Shown: piece by piece, positions 31,501 through 44,633 of the stretch | Numbering within the stretch: position 1 is the stretch's first letter | Layout of the letters: the number at the start of each line of letters is the position of its first letter | Assembly: GCA_022376465.1 (NCBI GenBank) | Contig: JACDTU010000001.1 | Location: 868,001 to 932,000, forward strand | Length of the DNA stretch: 64,000 nucleotides | From: Cubamyces lactineus | Lineage: Eukaryota; Basidiomycota; Agaricomycetes; Polyporales; Polyporaceae | Reading direction: 5' to 3' | Position numbers and translations under genes: made by a program | The notes under the pieces: model-generated | The model's database searches: none | What the model was told of the DNA's origin: nothing | The model's input: only the letters and a program-made list of their open reading frames with translations

Positions 31501-32092
31501 GTGGTGCTAGTGGTAGGTACCACGAGCACCTGCTTCCTGGCAATGGAGGGACTAACGGACCCCGTTGCAGGCACCGCCGACCATGTGTGCCGCGTAACTG
31601 TCGAAGAGTTCCAAGTCTCTAAGTAGCTAGGGCAAGGGCGGCAAGGGTCGCGGAGCAACTTGAAGTTGTCCAGTACAGAGAGAAAGAAATGCATCATGTA
31701 TACTTGCTACAGCGTATCACGAGAAAATCCCAGACATGTGCCACAATCACTTACCCACATCGAAGCGTTGGGGTGTGACGGAGAGGACTCGCTGTCAATG
31801 CATCGTAGTGTCAAAATACACGTCACCGTTGCTCAGCTTACGCTCGACTGGTTGATTGACTAAAATAACGAATAGACGGACTGCACGAACGGCACTACAT
31901 ACAGTACGGCGACAGTAAAACAACAACAGGGCGACATCGACAAAACAAGGATATAGTACACACGTCAATCGAAGTCGGCGACCGTCCGTACACATCGTTC
32001 CCAGAGATGAGCGGGCCTCAGAAACGGAACAGCACAAGCAAATCAACCCGTCCACCGAACATATGCAGTCCACGCAGCCTCACATGGTATCC
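31501..32092. other. intergenic, convergent 3' flanks
   Basis: About 590 nt between peptide B2 (plus) and the next gene (minus). It marks the end of the accessory island. No signal seen. Confidence 0.45.
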
Positions 32093-34563
32093 TCACATGA
32101 ACGGGGGGACGGGTGCCCTCCGCGATTCCTCCCCTCTATCACCATCCTCCCTTCGCCTCTTCCTGCCGTGCAACGAGAAGCTCGGAGGCATCGTGAAGTA
32201 GCGCTCGATCATCGGCCTGCGCGGGCGCATGTCTTGTTGAGGGACAGTCGCGGAGACAGGTGTCGGGATCGTGTTGGAGGTGGAGGGACTCGTTGGGTTC
32301 GAGTGCACCAACGACTCGATCGACATGGCAGCGGTGCCAGAGCTGGACCCTGGACCGCTCGTAGAGGGCCTGTTGTCGTCTGAGGAACCGACAATCCAAG
32401 AAGCCTTTTTGTACTGCGTTAGAAAGAGAGTTTGAGTCCTGCGAAATGCCAAGGCGAAACGTACACTTACAGTCTCAAGCTCGGGCTTGCCCCGCCATTG
32501 AGCGATGGCTTCGCAGAATCGTACCGCAGCCCGTTCAACAGCTTCTGCGGGATACTGCCAGGCCAGATCCTCCATATGCGTAGCAACATCTGGAGTCGAA
32601 GGAGGCACTGCATAGAACTAATAAATAATAAGTCAAGGCCTCTTCTACGGGTTGCAGGAATAGTACAGAGGTAACTTACGCGTGCCAACCTCTCCGTCAT
32701 CTCAATCTCGTACTCCAGCTCCGCGCCTTCACGCACGTAGTATACGGGAGAGTTGCCATTGCCGCTCATAGGCTCGCGGAGGGATGGGAAGAGGATCCTG
32801 GCAGACTCGTCTATGTCCGGAAGGTCGTCGGGGTCGAAGTCCTTGAAATCGGGGTCGTCACCACCGCTTGCACGACCGGCTGCAGACCCCGACGGATGTG
32901 CATTGACCTCTGGTGGGCGATCTCTTGAGCCATTCGACCGCGGTGAACTGTGCGTGATACCAAGGCCCACTCCAAGAAGGACTTCGAGTGGCTCAATGCC
33001 CCGCCAGCCAGCAGTAAGGTATCCCTCGAGGACGGCTCGCGTGAGCAGCCCGGCGAGGAGGAAGTACCAATCGCGCGAGGGTCTGAGCGCGGTCAAAGCG
33101 AAGTTAGGCTCTGCTTGGTTCCTCTGCGCGAACGTCCTTGGGGAGGTTTGTGGTGACATCGTGATTGGCCGTATCTGAGGGGTGCGCGGGATGCCGTTAG
33201 AGTTCGACGTCCCCGCCCCGTCCTCGTCCCGCCTGTCCCCACCATCCACGGATGCACGGTCCTCCGTCGCCTCCCGTCCAAGCTCCATGGCCACAAGCGC
33301 ACTGAGACGGAGAAACCGGGTGACGAGCTCCGCAAGCTTGGTATTGCTCATCGTCTGGAGTGGCCGTCCGTTCGGTCCAGGGATAACAGCGTTTGGTATG
33401 GACGGGCGACGGAGGACGGTCCCCTTCTGCCCCGGCCGTGCTAAGCCCGACCCGATCCCACTGCCATCCTGCCAGCCAGTCACACCAGTAGCGATGACAG
33501 GCGTATTGGCAGTCGACGCGGCGTCTCCGGGGCTGCTGCCAGTCGTCGATCCCGCCCGACCGGTGCTCGTGCGCCCTCGCGTGGGCCCGGGACGCACCGA
33601 GAACTGCGTCTTCGCTTCGACGCAGATTTCACAGCCCATATGAAGGTGTCGAGGACAGCGAAGCGAGGGGGGCGAGTTTGAGGTTTCCGGGTCGGTGCCG
33701 ATCGCATATAATGAACGAATATAGTCGCTAGGCGCGGGCCTCCGGGGATCCCTTGGAACCCCTGGTGCCAATATGGCGTTTGAAATGGTGGCGAGGGGGA
33801 CAAGCACGGACGGAAGGAGAGCCGATGTCGGTATAGAGGGATCGACGGGTGATACAGGGCTCTTGGGTAAGTCGGGAGCACGTCTGGAGAACAAGTCATT
33901 GATAACGGTGGCTAGCGCAAGCCGCAACCGTACGCCGTTAGGAAGAGTATGTTGATGATGCCCCGTCTGCTGTGGCTGCAGCGACGGCGACGTTGGGGGA
34001 TCGAGCAGGTCGTCCGGATGTAGTGGCCGCACCTCTGGTGGCTGGTCCAGCATCGCCGTCGCGACCTTCTCGACGCTCTCCGCGCGCTGGCGCAAGTTGC
34101 GCGCGAGCGGGAGGTCCTGCATCTCCAGCCTGTCCTCCTCATCGTCCCCGTGCGTATGCTCCGGACCGCCCTCGCGAGCCGCAAGCACGCGCACGTCCTC
34201 TCCCTCGCTGTACATCTCATGCTCCTCCTCATAGTTCTCCGGGCGCTCTCGATGCGCATAGTTCGCTGCGGATGGACCACCGGTGCGGTCGGTCATCCCA
34301 AGCTCCGCGCGGGCCTGCGCGAACCGCGTCCGGCCGTGCACCCACAGAAGGTGGTCTATGATCAGCGTGCGCGTCGACTTCTCGCGCGGGGGTATCGAGT
34401 GCAAGTGGTGGGCATGCTTGTGCGCAGGAGCCTTGAAAGGGGTCGGGTTGCCGGTGGGTATGGACGCGCGCTGCATGACTGGGGACGATGAGGGCTGGCG
34501 GAGGTAGCTGTTCATGTCAAATGAGGACGACTGCTGCGCTGCGGAGTAGTTTGTCGTCGCCAT
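32093..34563 (-). CDS. conserved-looking 783-residue protein, function unknown
   Basis: Three exons (32680-34563, 32471-32617, 32093-32413). I do not recognise it. The N-terminus is low complexity; then comes TLIIDHLLWVHGRTRFAQAR (about 66-85), a probable helical domain. A possible zinc site CPRHLHMGCEIC (Cys303, His306/308, Cys311, Cys314) lies mid-protein. Further helical segments follow: LAELVTRFLRLSALVAMELG and DWYFLLAGLLTRAVLEGYLT. A C-terminal part has EDLAWQYPAEAVERAAVRFC and a basic patch HGRKRRRED near the end that could be a nuclear signal. Low-complexity linkers rich in Ser/Pro/Gly separate these blocks. The pattern suggests a nuclear regulatory or scaffold protein; this is inference. 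Confidence 0.85.
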
Positions 34564-36088
34564 TGTTTCAAATCTTCCCTAGTAGCATGCTTTCAGCAGT
34601 AGTAGCGGGCTAGGGCGCGCGTGACCCACCTCAGGAGTCTAGGCAGAGATGCGCTATTTACCGACACCGTGCCCGGGGCTCTACGTGTCTTGGGATCGCA
34701 CCTTGTGCTCCGTACACAGCGTGGACCGATAACGCGGTCTGGAACTTCTGCAAGCTCGAGTTCACGTACAGATCCCAGTCCCACCGTATTCGGTCTCCAG
34801 TCTGTCGATCTTCGTATAAGGCTTTGAGCTAGCAACAAGTCGATCACTAAGCCCAAGACGAACACAAGCAACGACAGACAAGCACGACGAGGGCGTCCAA
34901 AGAGTGAAGGGCAGATACGGTGGAGGCCGGGAGGTTGAACGTTCGTGAGCGCGAGTCGATCTCTACGCTCCCAGGCTCATCTCTCCACGGGCGCTCCGCT
35001 AGCGCCGGCGTAAGGCCGAGCGCTCCCAGGCGGCGCCGCGGCCCTCCGCGCTCACCGTCTTTACCGCGTTCGCCGACGCAGCGACGACCTCGAGAACGAT
35101 TCAAACAGCGTGAACTGACAGTGATATTCATGTGGGACCTATATGGCATAAATGGAATAAGAAATGTAGTTGGCGAGCTGTATAGTACACGGGCACGTAC
35201 ACTGATACTGATACTAGCGAGCGAAAGAGACAGCGCGATAAAAAGTAGGAACTCAGAGAGGGAATGTAATGGTGAGCGGTAGATGTTGGTACGGAGGACG
35301 CTATTAACGACTTCGAGTCCGACGAGGAAGGCAGTTCCGCCCCAGAGGGCGACGCGACTCCGTACCACCACCGTGTGGGGCGAGAATTACAGTATGTACA
35401 GCGAACGCGAAACAAGAATACGCTCGAAAAGGGAGGGGACGAGGAATGGGCCAACAACTATGGACAGCAAAGCAAGACAGGAAGCGGATAGATGATGCGA
35501 TGAGAGAATCCTACAAGCCGGGTGCGTAGGGGGAAGAAGATAGAATGGACCCCGACGCCCTCAGTGGCGACGGCGAAGAAGCGAGGTCCGGACAATCGAG
35601 GCACAACTTGAACACTTGACACTTGCGGGGTACCGGGCGTATGAGCTACAGAGGAGGGGCAGTCGAGGAGAGGCAGCACTTCGCGTATGTGGTCCCGATT
35701 CCGATCGAAGGGCGATAAATAGCTAGATTGGACGGTAGGACGCGTTCTGTGCGCCAGTCAAGACGACGTTCATGGCACGGCGTGTGTGGAGTCGTGATAG
35801 AAGCATCTCCGATAAATACTCTCGTTGCAGAGCGAATATGCAGCGGACGCGGACGTCCGCTTGATGGGGGTCGTAGAGAAGAGTGTATGGGATGTGGATG
35901 GGTGTGGGGAGAGTTTGAGAAGGCTACAAAATGCGAGCAAACATGGAGGAATACACGATGAGTCCATCCGTTGTCTTGAATGGCGCCAAATGACTGGACA
36001 TGACGGATACAATTCGGGGGGATGCCATGAGCAAGAAGCCGTAAAGGGGACAATTCCGCGACCGAAGGAAGTGGGGAGCACGCATGCT
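34564..36088. other. intergenic: long UTR/promoter region
   Basis: About 1.5 kb between two minus-strand genes. Open frames up to 174 codons occur but show no family motif or splice partners. Probably the 3' UTR of the Whi5-like gene and the promoter and 5' UTR of the 783-residue gene. Confidence 0.45.
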
Positions 36089-38314
36089 CTATACGAGGTC
36101 AACACCCGCACTTAATCTGTTCTTCTGCGAGGGTGACGGGGAAGTTGGTGGAGGGAGGGTTGGTGCATGAGGACGGCGGGTTGGGGTACCCTTCGGTGTC
36201 GAGTGTTCCTCGAATAGCCGCCTCCCTGGCTGTGAGACCATGTTCGAGGGTCGCGGCTGTGCTTGAAGAGCAGCAGCGGGAGAGGGTGATACATTCACGT
36301 AGTCGCTGAGGCTGAACGAGGCGTTAGGCGTATGGGGAGGGAAGAACGGTTTGCTATCCAGTATAGAAGCGTCTTGCGTTACAGGGGCTTGCTGTCCCTG
36401 CGAGGGTCGCGGAGACGAAGGTACAGCGGGAAGCAACTGTGAGGCAACTTGTTCCGTCGGTGTGGGCGGTGTGATGGTCGGCATCATTGGCACGTCCAGA
36501 TGCCCACCGCCCCCTGGTGGGGCTCCCTGTAGACCAGGGCCTTTAGAGACCAATTGCTGCTCCATCGCTCGCCGAGCTGGAATAGTCCGAGGGGAAGCTG
36601 GCTCCGTAGCTATGCTAGAGATAGAGGCGAAACTGCCACTCATTTCTCTGGATAGTGTCCTGGAGTGACTACCTCCGCCACCTTCAGGCCCGCCATACGA
36701 CGGGAAGAGAACGCGTCCTTTGAGGCCCGAGCCACCTCCGCGAAGAGCGTGGAACGCAGCGGCGTCTCTCGCATCCCGATCCCGCGTCGTAGATGGCCGC
36801 GCCGGAGAGGGTGAAGTCGCCATTAAGAGGAGCATACCAGCAGCATCAGTGTCTTCAACGTTCCCTACGCGATCTCGTGGCGTTATCTTCGGTGTTCCAC
36901 CACCTTCGGGGCGCAGGTTACTTCCCTGTCCAGCGCTCTGTCGATGTGCGAGTGCATGAGAAAGCGCAGGTGAGGGCTGTGACAACGCGGGGGAGTGGGG
37001 TGGGGTGGCGGTTGAGCGCATTTCAAGAGTAGCGAACGGCGAGTCTTGTACAGAACTGCCAGGAACCGTTCGTGCAGCGCTCTGAGTGTAATGAGGGAAC
37101 GATTGTGCAGAGCCTACATCCGACCCGGCCGATATACTTGACCGCGGAGATCCTGCAGTTGCAGACACAGAAGGTCGGTGAGCCAGGAGGAAATGGGTTA
37201 ACGTCTTCGCCGCCTCAACGTCGATATCCCCTTGCCCGTAAGGACCAGATCGGTTCTCAAAGCTACCCTCCGCGGTAACGCGTTGCTTGGCTTTACCCTT
37301 CCCTTTCCCTGACGATGTAGCGCTCGCCTTCTCCTTGGCGCCCTTCTTGGACTTCGACTTCGCGTGCGTGTCGGGTGTCCGTGCCACCTTAGTCGGCCGA
37401 TGAGGAGAACGGGCGTGTTCAACGCCTTTCTCTGGCGCCACCATAGGTGGGTCATCCGCATTGTGTATGGTCCGCGCGCGTTTGGCTGGTGGCGGCGCTA
37501 ACAGGGATGAGAATAAACTCTGCGCAGCGGACGCAGTGAGTGGTGGCGGCGGGGCCATTGAGCCCCTGCGAGTCGCGAGTCGCGATGCGTTCGTATTTCC
37601 GCTAGGACTTCCAGGACCAACGAAGTAGTGAGTATTTGACTTAGTGGGAGTTTTCCCATTCGGACTGTGTTTAGCGGCGGCGACTAGCTGCGAATCCAGA
37701 TCTAATAGCGTGTCATTGGTCGAGTTGTTCTTGACCTTGAAGTTAGCATATGAGAGGCGGGCACGGAGGTTCAAGGCAAGCTAGAAAAAATAAAACAGGG
37801 GTGATTAGCGATTGTACCACGAACGATGAGGGGGGCGCGCGGAGCATGATCCCCAAAGGTATGCAGTACAAGAAGATCGTATGCTGAACGATAGAGAATG
37901 TGAACGCGTATTACGCCTTGGAAACACGGGTAAGGCTATCCAACTCCACAACGCCTTGATAGCAGAGATGAGACGCTGGAAGGATAAGCAAATATTACAT
38001 GGGGTGATTGCAGCGATGAAAAATCATGGAATTATCGCTCCTCGAAGCAGGGCCGTATAGAGCCAGATTATTGAGAATAACTGCGCGATGGGGTTCCTGC
38101 CCATGGTGCTTGGGAACTGATGGGAGAGCACGACGATACACACCTTATTGAGCTCGGCTTGGGTCCGTAGTTTCTGCACTACGCGTTCTCTGTCGTCGGC
38201 TGTGCTTGCGACGGTACCGTTAGACACGGCCGTGGAGGACGACGCGCCTGTGGGTGAGTGTAGATATCGCGGCCGGGGTGAAGGGGTCGTCGCGGAGGAC
38301 GAGGGGGTCGCCAT
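36089..38314 (-). CDS. Whi5/Nrm1-like G1/S transcriptional repressor
   Basis: A 620-residue protein in two exons (38144-38314 and 36089-37780) separated by a 363-nt intron, long for this genome. Right after the junction is LNLRARLSYANFKVKNN (about residues 60-76), matching the GTB motif (L-x-x-RL-x-x-A-x-x-KV) of Whi5, Nrm1 and Srl3. In yeast that motif docks these repressors on SBF or MBF to block the G1/S programme. Two further short helices resemble family repeats: AAKTLTHFLLAHRPS and AAGMLLLMATSPSP. The rest is disordered, with many SP/TP sites (TPPHSPALSQPSPAL) typical of CDK-controlled repressors, and a basic run (KSKSKKGAKEK) likely for nuclear import. Function is inferred from the GTB motif; Whi5 and Nrm1 roles cannot be separated here. 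Confidence 0.82.
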
Positions 38315-40656
38315 GGCAGAGTAGCGCGTCGCCGTTGGGCTGGGTGTCCCCTAGAACGCTGAGAGGGCGTAGGCTGTGCGGCTGAGGACGACGAACGCGG
38401 CGGCGAGGCAGGAGGTTGAGACGTCGGCGACGTGTGACGGTGAGAGACGCGGGTGGGTGCACCGCGGCGAGAGCGCGTCGCGTCGAGGGGTGGCCGGCGC
38501 CACCCGAGCGCTTACGTAACAACCGCGCTTTTTCCACTAGACGCCCATACACAACGCGCCCTCGACGCGCTTCCGCCTCGGACCTTTTTGCATTTTCTTG
38601 CTTGGCCTTTGCAGAGAGCGCTTGCCTCATGCTGGCCTACTTCGCTGCCCATTCTTTCTCTCCGCCACCCGCACGGAGAATGCAACGCTCGTCCACCTCA
38701 CCGCCTCTCTCAGCTCGGAGTCTGTGCGCAATTGTCCCTGTTACCCATCACACCGTCGCACCGGATCAGCGACATTGTGCCGCTGACGCTCACGCGCTCA
38801 CGATCCGGTGCTTCGTCGTCTCAAACGTCCATTTTGAGCCCCCAAGGCACAGGGTTCCATTGCAAGCCACTCTGGTACTGTAAAGGACCGCTCGTTGCTC
38901 AGCGACAACCAACCATCCTATAAGACACAGCAACCGATCTGACGTGTCCTCAGTTGACCACGGTAATCTCTTTGGACCGGAGGTGTAACAAGGTACGGCG
39001 TTCGTCCGACTGCCTCGGTATCTCAGTCGCGCAGCGAAGGTGCGCTAGCAAGACTATCCCCGTAAGCTCGTAGCATTTTCAAGCCTTCAGCTGTCTCCGG
39101 TGTATGCTGCAGACATATCGTTGAAACGTCATGATGTGCTACAGTATCAGCATCATTCCTCTAATCCATGGGAGAATCATTGTCGGACTCCTCATTGATG
39201 CGAGCATCGTGCCACAAGCCTCTCCCCCTGCGTTGGGTCAGACTTATCAAGTATCGCGGGACTTGTTATCATTAGATGGCCACCGCAACTTGGCCAATGT
39301 CAATGCCCGGATGTCTCTAACTGAGGAGATCGTGGAAGCCGGGATACGTCTAGGACTCACGCCGACGAGATGTTTTCTCATCATAGGCCAATTTGTAAGG
39401 TATCACCCTACGCCAGCCTGACGCGTCGCGTTTGAGTCTCGGTTATTCAAAGCAGGTACGTCTGTTCATAAATCGCCCCTAGTATATTCTGGCGTGCTCA
39501 GTGAGCTGCGAGTCGGCCTATTCGTTGCCATGTTGTTATTCTGCTTGTGAGCTTGCCGCGGCTTGCGCAAAGTCAGCATCGAGCCTATCGCAGGAAGTCT
39601 CAGCGGACGACCACCCTGCCTGTGTCGCAACCAAGATATGAGACCTCGCTTAAGCACGTACTGTGTGTTATGGTACCTCGTGAGTCCTCGCTGGTGCCGG
39701 TCCTCTATCACATTGTCGTTATGCAATTTGACTGGCATCTTTGCAAAAGATTGCCCTTGGCAGAATAGCCTGAAGAAATGTGTCGTCGTTCTTTCCTCAA
39801 TCCACTCAGAGATCCGAGAAACAACCACGGATTTGACCTACGCTTACTAACAGCAGCCCTACGAATTGCCTTTCATTTATGACCTCCCTGGCTTACCCTA
39901 GGCTCCGTGGGATTGGCATTACTCACCCCCTTGTTCGAAACTCTCCACGAACATTGCTAGAACTAATGGCCGGCCCGGTTGAAGTCGGCCATTGTTCCTG
40001 ATCTCAAGCTCCACGATTGTTTGGTGGAGCAGGATACTTACCCGATCGACAGAATCTCAAGGCTTCGGCCTTTGTTTTGGCAGACGATCCGCCGATCGGA
40101 AGGCGGCCGCATGTTCCTAGCAGGTGCTCCATACCGCTCTATGATTCAAAATTCGATCAATGCGGTGCATTAGCAGAACATCGTGCCTCGTGAAGGCACA
40201 CATACATACCTATTATCCACCGGACGGCACGGTAGAACGAGCGGGCGAGATGTGATGAGATCATACATGAATACAACAAGCTCTATTTCGGACATCAGAG
40301 TGGAGGAAACGCCGTCGCGAATGTACGGCAGATAAGTTAGAGTAACAAGAACGATGTAGAGCGGGGAGAGTTGGAGAGGAAAAGACAGAGCTGGACGGAA
40401 GGTATCAGCGTATCTATGGATATATCTAAAGGACCGCTGCTGTCTAGAATTCGCTGTCAATGCAGTCAGTCATCTATAGCGACCGAGGATCGAACACCCA
40501 GCCGCGGAGAGAGAGGGAGAGGGAACTTAAGAACTCGTCTAACCTTAATGCGCCTCCCCGCCCATGCGCACGCCATCTCGCGCTAGCCCCCCACTTCTCT
40601 TCTTACTTCCGCCCGTTGTAGCCCTGCCAGGGAGGAGGAGGGCCAATGTTCGTCAG
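38315..40656. other. intergenic 2.3 kb, no gene supported
   Basis: Holds the Whi5-like promoter (pyrimidine-rich from about 38,560) and the 3' flank of the Zn2Cys6 gene. Two overlapping plus-strand open frames (38416-38923) of about 155 codons are Arg/Ser/Pro-rich and look like GC-rich leader sequence. Nothing recognisable elsewhere. Confidence 0.45.
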
Positions 40657-42806
40657 TCACAGCGCGCCCTGCACGGAAACGAAGCCGTCGTGAAGCATAC
40701 CCATCAGCGGGGACGTGTCCCGGAACCTGTTCATTGCCGCCAGAACCCTATCCAGCATCGCGCGGATGGCGTCGCGTTGAGGCGTGCCGGCGGTACTCGG
40801 CCCTGCAGTGGTGGCGGACGCTGCAACGGCCGCGTACGTCGGGCGTGAGGAGGACGCCTGTGTTGCGGGGAGACGAAGAATCTCACCGATAAGCACGCGG
40901 CACACAGCCGTCCAGAGGATCTATGGTGGATGGTTCGTGTCAGGGGACTGGTGCCAATGTTAGAATGGAGGGTTTCGGCTCACCGCTAGGATAGGGTCAA
41001 CAAATGTAGACGTGACTGCGGCACGCTCGATGGCCATCGCCGCCGCTTGCGCGGCAATGAAGTCTTTGCCATCGTTCATCCGGTCGTAACTCTTGAAGTT
41101 GCTACGGAGCTGGATAGTCGCCGCATGGGCGAGCGTGTGAGTGACAAGGGAGGTCAGTGCCGCTTCAGCAGATCCAGACCGGTCAACAGGAGGAAGCGAG
41201 GCGATAAAGCGGTCAATTAGACCGTCCATTGTAACGAATCTACCGTAAAACGCATTGCGGTCGATGCCGGCTATGCGAGGAGCGTCAGCGGGAGAACCGA
41301 ATGGTGGCACGGGGGGAGATGACACACATGATGACCATTCTGACGCTAGAGCGGTCGCTTTCTCGAATAGCGTCGCAGCCTTTGCGCGCAGGGTGAGCTG
41401 GGACTCCCGGCCTACGACGGGTGGTGCGGGACCCCCGTTCACGAAGTTGTACACCGTGAGGGCGTTTCGGTAGTCGGGTGGGAACCCGCCCTGCAAGCTT
41501 CCATGATTAGCAGCTGCGCACAGGATGATAGTAGCCCCGCATCCACGCACCGCTTCATATTGGGCGGATTCTAGCGGCCAGGGGGTGTCCACGTGGGTCC
41601 CGTTCTGTGCTGCCCCGTTGAAGTGCGACGGAGAGCCCATCGCCACGGCCCAGCTTTTGTCCATCGTGTACACGTACCAAAAGCCACGCATCCGCTCGCC
41701 CTCCTCGATCGCATCTCGCGGCGGAGGCAAATTGTACTCGCGTACCTGTTCGCCGTGGTGGGTGCCCGCGCGTCCCAGCCCGTGATCCGTCGAACTCCGT
41801 ATCTTGTGCAGTCGACAGCTGAGCGCCAATGCGACGGCAGCACTGCAGTGGTACCGGCCCTCAAGAAACCGCGACATGGAGAAGAAATAATTGGCAATGA
41901 GGACCTCGGCTTGTATGAGGTTGATGACACTGTACTGAGACTCTCTAAGAGCGGACGAGAGCGCATTGGTGGCGCGAACTTGGAAGATTGACTCATAGGC
42001 ACGGAGTGAGCTGGATGTCGAGAGATGGGCGCCCCACAAGTATACAGTGTTGAGGAGTGCAGGCGACAGTTGAGCTCGGCGACTATCAACGTTGGGCTGC
42101 TGCATTGCTTGCATGAAGCGAGGACCGTGGAGGAAGAAACTCAGCGAAGCGCTGTGCGGGAGGAATGCGTGTACGCTACATGATTTCGTTAAGCGATGCT
42201 GATGAGATAGCGGTGACATACTCACAGGTTGCGAACCAAATCCGGGGGCGGCTCTATGAGAGGATCTGAAGATAGCACAGGAACCGGCGCCGCCAGAATG
42301 GCAGAAGAGAGAATATCAGGCGTTGTAACTTGATTGAGTAACGACCGGCCACCCGTTCCAGAGGACCCTGCAAGCCATATTAACATTATTGCAAAATCCC
42401 TCGCAGGTCCGCGGACGCACCGGCGGGAGACTGTCCTCGTCTCGCAGCATTAGTCGCTGGGTTTAGAGTGACGGATGGGGAGACCAATTCTGGGTGCTCG
42501 AGTTCCCGAATCCGGGACTCTAAGCGAGCAATTTGCTCTTCGAGGACTTGAGTGGGGCTAGGGCCTGGGCCGTCGGTATATTCACAATCTATTTCTCTGT
42601 TGGTACGGATGCACTGTCCGCATATGGGACGAGCACCATCGCATCTCTGCAATCGGTGAGATGAGGTGAGAGGACCAAGAGAGACAGATACGCACCATTT
42701 TACGCCGGCGACAGTTCAGGCATGCCGCACCGCGAGGTGCCCTCTTAGAGGGGCCTCCACCGGACGTGCCACCGCTTCCCATAGGTGCATCGGCGACTTG
42801 AGCCAT
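40657..42806 (-). CDS. Zn2Cys6 transcription factor with fungal_trans domain
   Basis: A 644-residue protein in five exons: 42696-42806, 42421-42646, 42226-42367, 40984-42175 and 40657-40920. The binuclear zinc cluster (29-58) is complete: CLNC, six residues, C, six, C, two, C, eight, C, with an intron just after RRRKM. A short coiled-coil follows (LEEQIARLESRIRELEH). The middle-homology domain shows LPHSASLSFFLHGPRFMQAM, FSMSRFLEGRYHCSAAVALA, the dipeptide-rich GERMRGFWYVYTMDKSWAVA and PWPLESAQYEA. It probably binds CGG-type sites and regulates an unknown set of genes. It lies 9 kb from the accessory island, with housekeeping-type genes between, so there is no strong reason to see it as a cluster regulator. 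Confidence 0.93.
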
Positions 42807-44633
42807 AGTAGGTGCCAGTGATGGGCTTTATAGATAGATACGGATAAGAGAGAGGAGACGATTGCTTGGAGAATGCTTCCTCTACGGGATGACGAAGACC
42901 AGACGGCCCAGCACCAGCCTACTTATATCCAGCATGGCGGGTGGAGAGCTCATGAGCATACAAACACAATCACTGCCTCCACAAGTGAGTCACTGGCGTG
43001 GTACGGATGAGTGAGGCGCGTTGGCAAATGCTAGATTTTCGGCTTTGTGCGTGTCGCCGAGCCCATGTCACATTCGAGTACGTATGTCCTAAGGGGACTG
43101 AGTCCCGATCTCGGACGAAGGGCTGAAATTGAAGGTACGTCCGACGGCGACTTGGTTCCACGTGTGTGGATTTCGGCCTGGATTCACATGGGCCAAGTCG
43201 TACCGGGCATGGGTACGTTAGGAACGCCGCCACACAAACGGAACCATCAATCTGCGAGCGGAAGGAGACCATGGGTGGATAGGCTACGCGTCGGGATGCA
43301 CATCGCAGTCTGACCAGACGAACGATCTCTGCGGGCGCCTACCGGGCGCTAGAAAAGAACTGCACCGGAAAGCGGCGGGGGGCGGATGATCGAGCCGCTG
43401 GTGTTCGCGTGCAAGCGTGTGCGTGATGGGTTCAGATGTTCTGCTCAGTATTTTTGATGCGGGGAGACGGCTTCGCCACGCAACCGCGCACCGTTTGTTT
43501 CTGCGTTGTGACAAGACTCGGATTGGTCAAAGGAACAAAGGCTCTGGTCGCTTCCGTGATCACGCACAGATCACCTCAATGTGAGCAGATGCGGGCTCTG
43601 AACTGGAACCGACACGTATACGGCCAGGCGTCATGGATGCAGTTGGCGGACGCACCGCCAACAAGCCACGCGAGACGGTGCCCACGGCGAGCTGTACGCC
43701 GTCCAAATCGCGATGCGAGTGCCTAAGGGTCCTGTTTGAACGACCGGCGGCAGTGGCGGTGGCGACTGCAGAAGGCCAATCAAGCTCAGAGAAATCGGCA
43801 GTATTAGGTGCTCTCACGCTTCCCCTATTTTGTCCGAGCCTCCTTTCTTCGGACTCCGGAGGGTTTTCGACGGAACGTCCACCACGTGCGGCGTTTAGAG
43901 CGTGAACGGTGATGTCATCGTATTGCGACCATTCGTCTTTGCGTTGTACTGGCGTGACAGGGAGGCTGTACAGTAAGCGGCCGCTCAGCGAAGGAGCTGT
44001 CGGGTATGTTCGGATGCCAGCTTGAGCTGATGACTTGGATGCCGAGTAAATTCTCTAACAACATGGCAGGCCGAGTCGGGCGCGTAGTGGCAGAAGGCCC
44101 TCGAGGATCTTGGACCTTAGGAAAATAACAGGAAACGGAGGCGCGAGACTCGAGCTGCAACGGTCCATACAGATGACTCAGTGACACCCACAATCTCCGT
44201 CAGCACGTCGATCATAAACAGTTCCAAGCGTAACGCTGACGAACCGCGCCTCTTCATGGCGCCTCCTGACGATAGGTATGCCCAGAATACGGAAGACGCG
44301 CGGTAACTCATCGAGACGCGATAAATCGATTTGGTGAATTCAAGGAGCACTTCAGGGGACATCAGATGATGGAGTGGAGGATATGGTCAAAGAATTACGA
44401 AGTTTGAGTCCATGGAGACGTGTGGCGATGGGGTGTACTGGGCGGGAGAGGTCAAACCACGTGGCGATGTTGTTGTAGTTGAAGCTATCGCCTTCGGATC
44501 CTAACAGATACAAATAAAGACCGCCACTACCGTGTGCGGTGTCCCGCGCCAGGCTGAAGGTTGCTTCATCGCCCGTTGTCTCTGTCTTGGCTCTGTCTTT
44601 CTCGCTCACTTGTCTACCCACTCATTGCCGAAC
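42807..44633. other. divergent promoter region, 1.8 kb
   Basis: Lies between divergent starts of the Zn2Cys6 gene and CWC2. Short open frames only; no family motifs. No gene called. Confidence 0.45.

Noticed and set aside
34847..35371. 174-codon minus-strand open frame
   Set aside because: No family features, splice partners or codon pattern like the neighbours; fits UTR or promoter sequence.
38416..38923. Two overlapping plus-strand open frames of about 155 codons
   Set aside because: Arg/Ser/Pro-rich, no domain, positioned in the GC-rich upstream region of the Whi5-like gene; likely chance frames.
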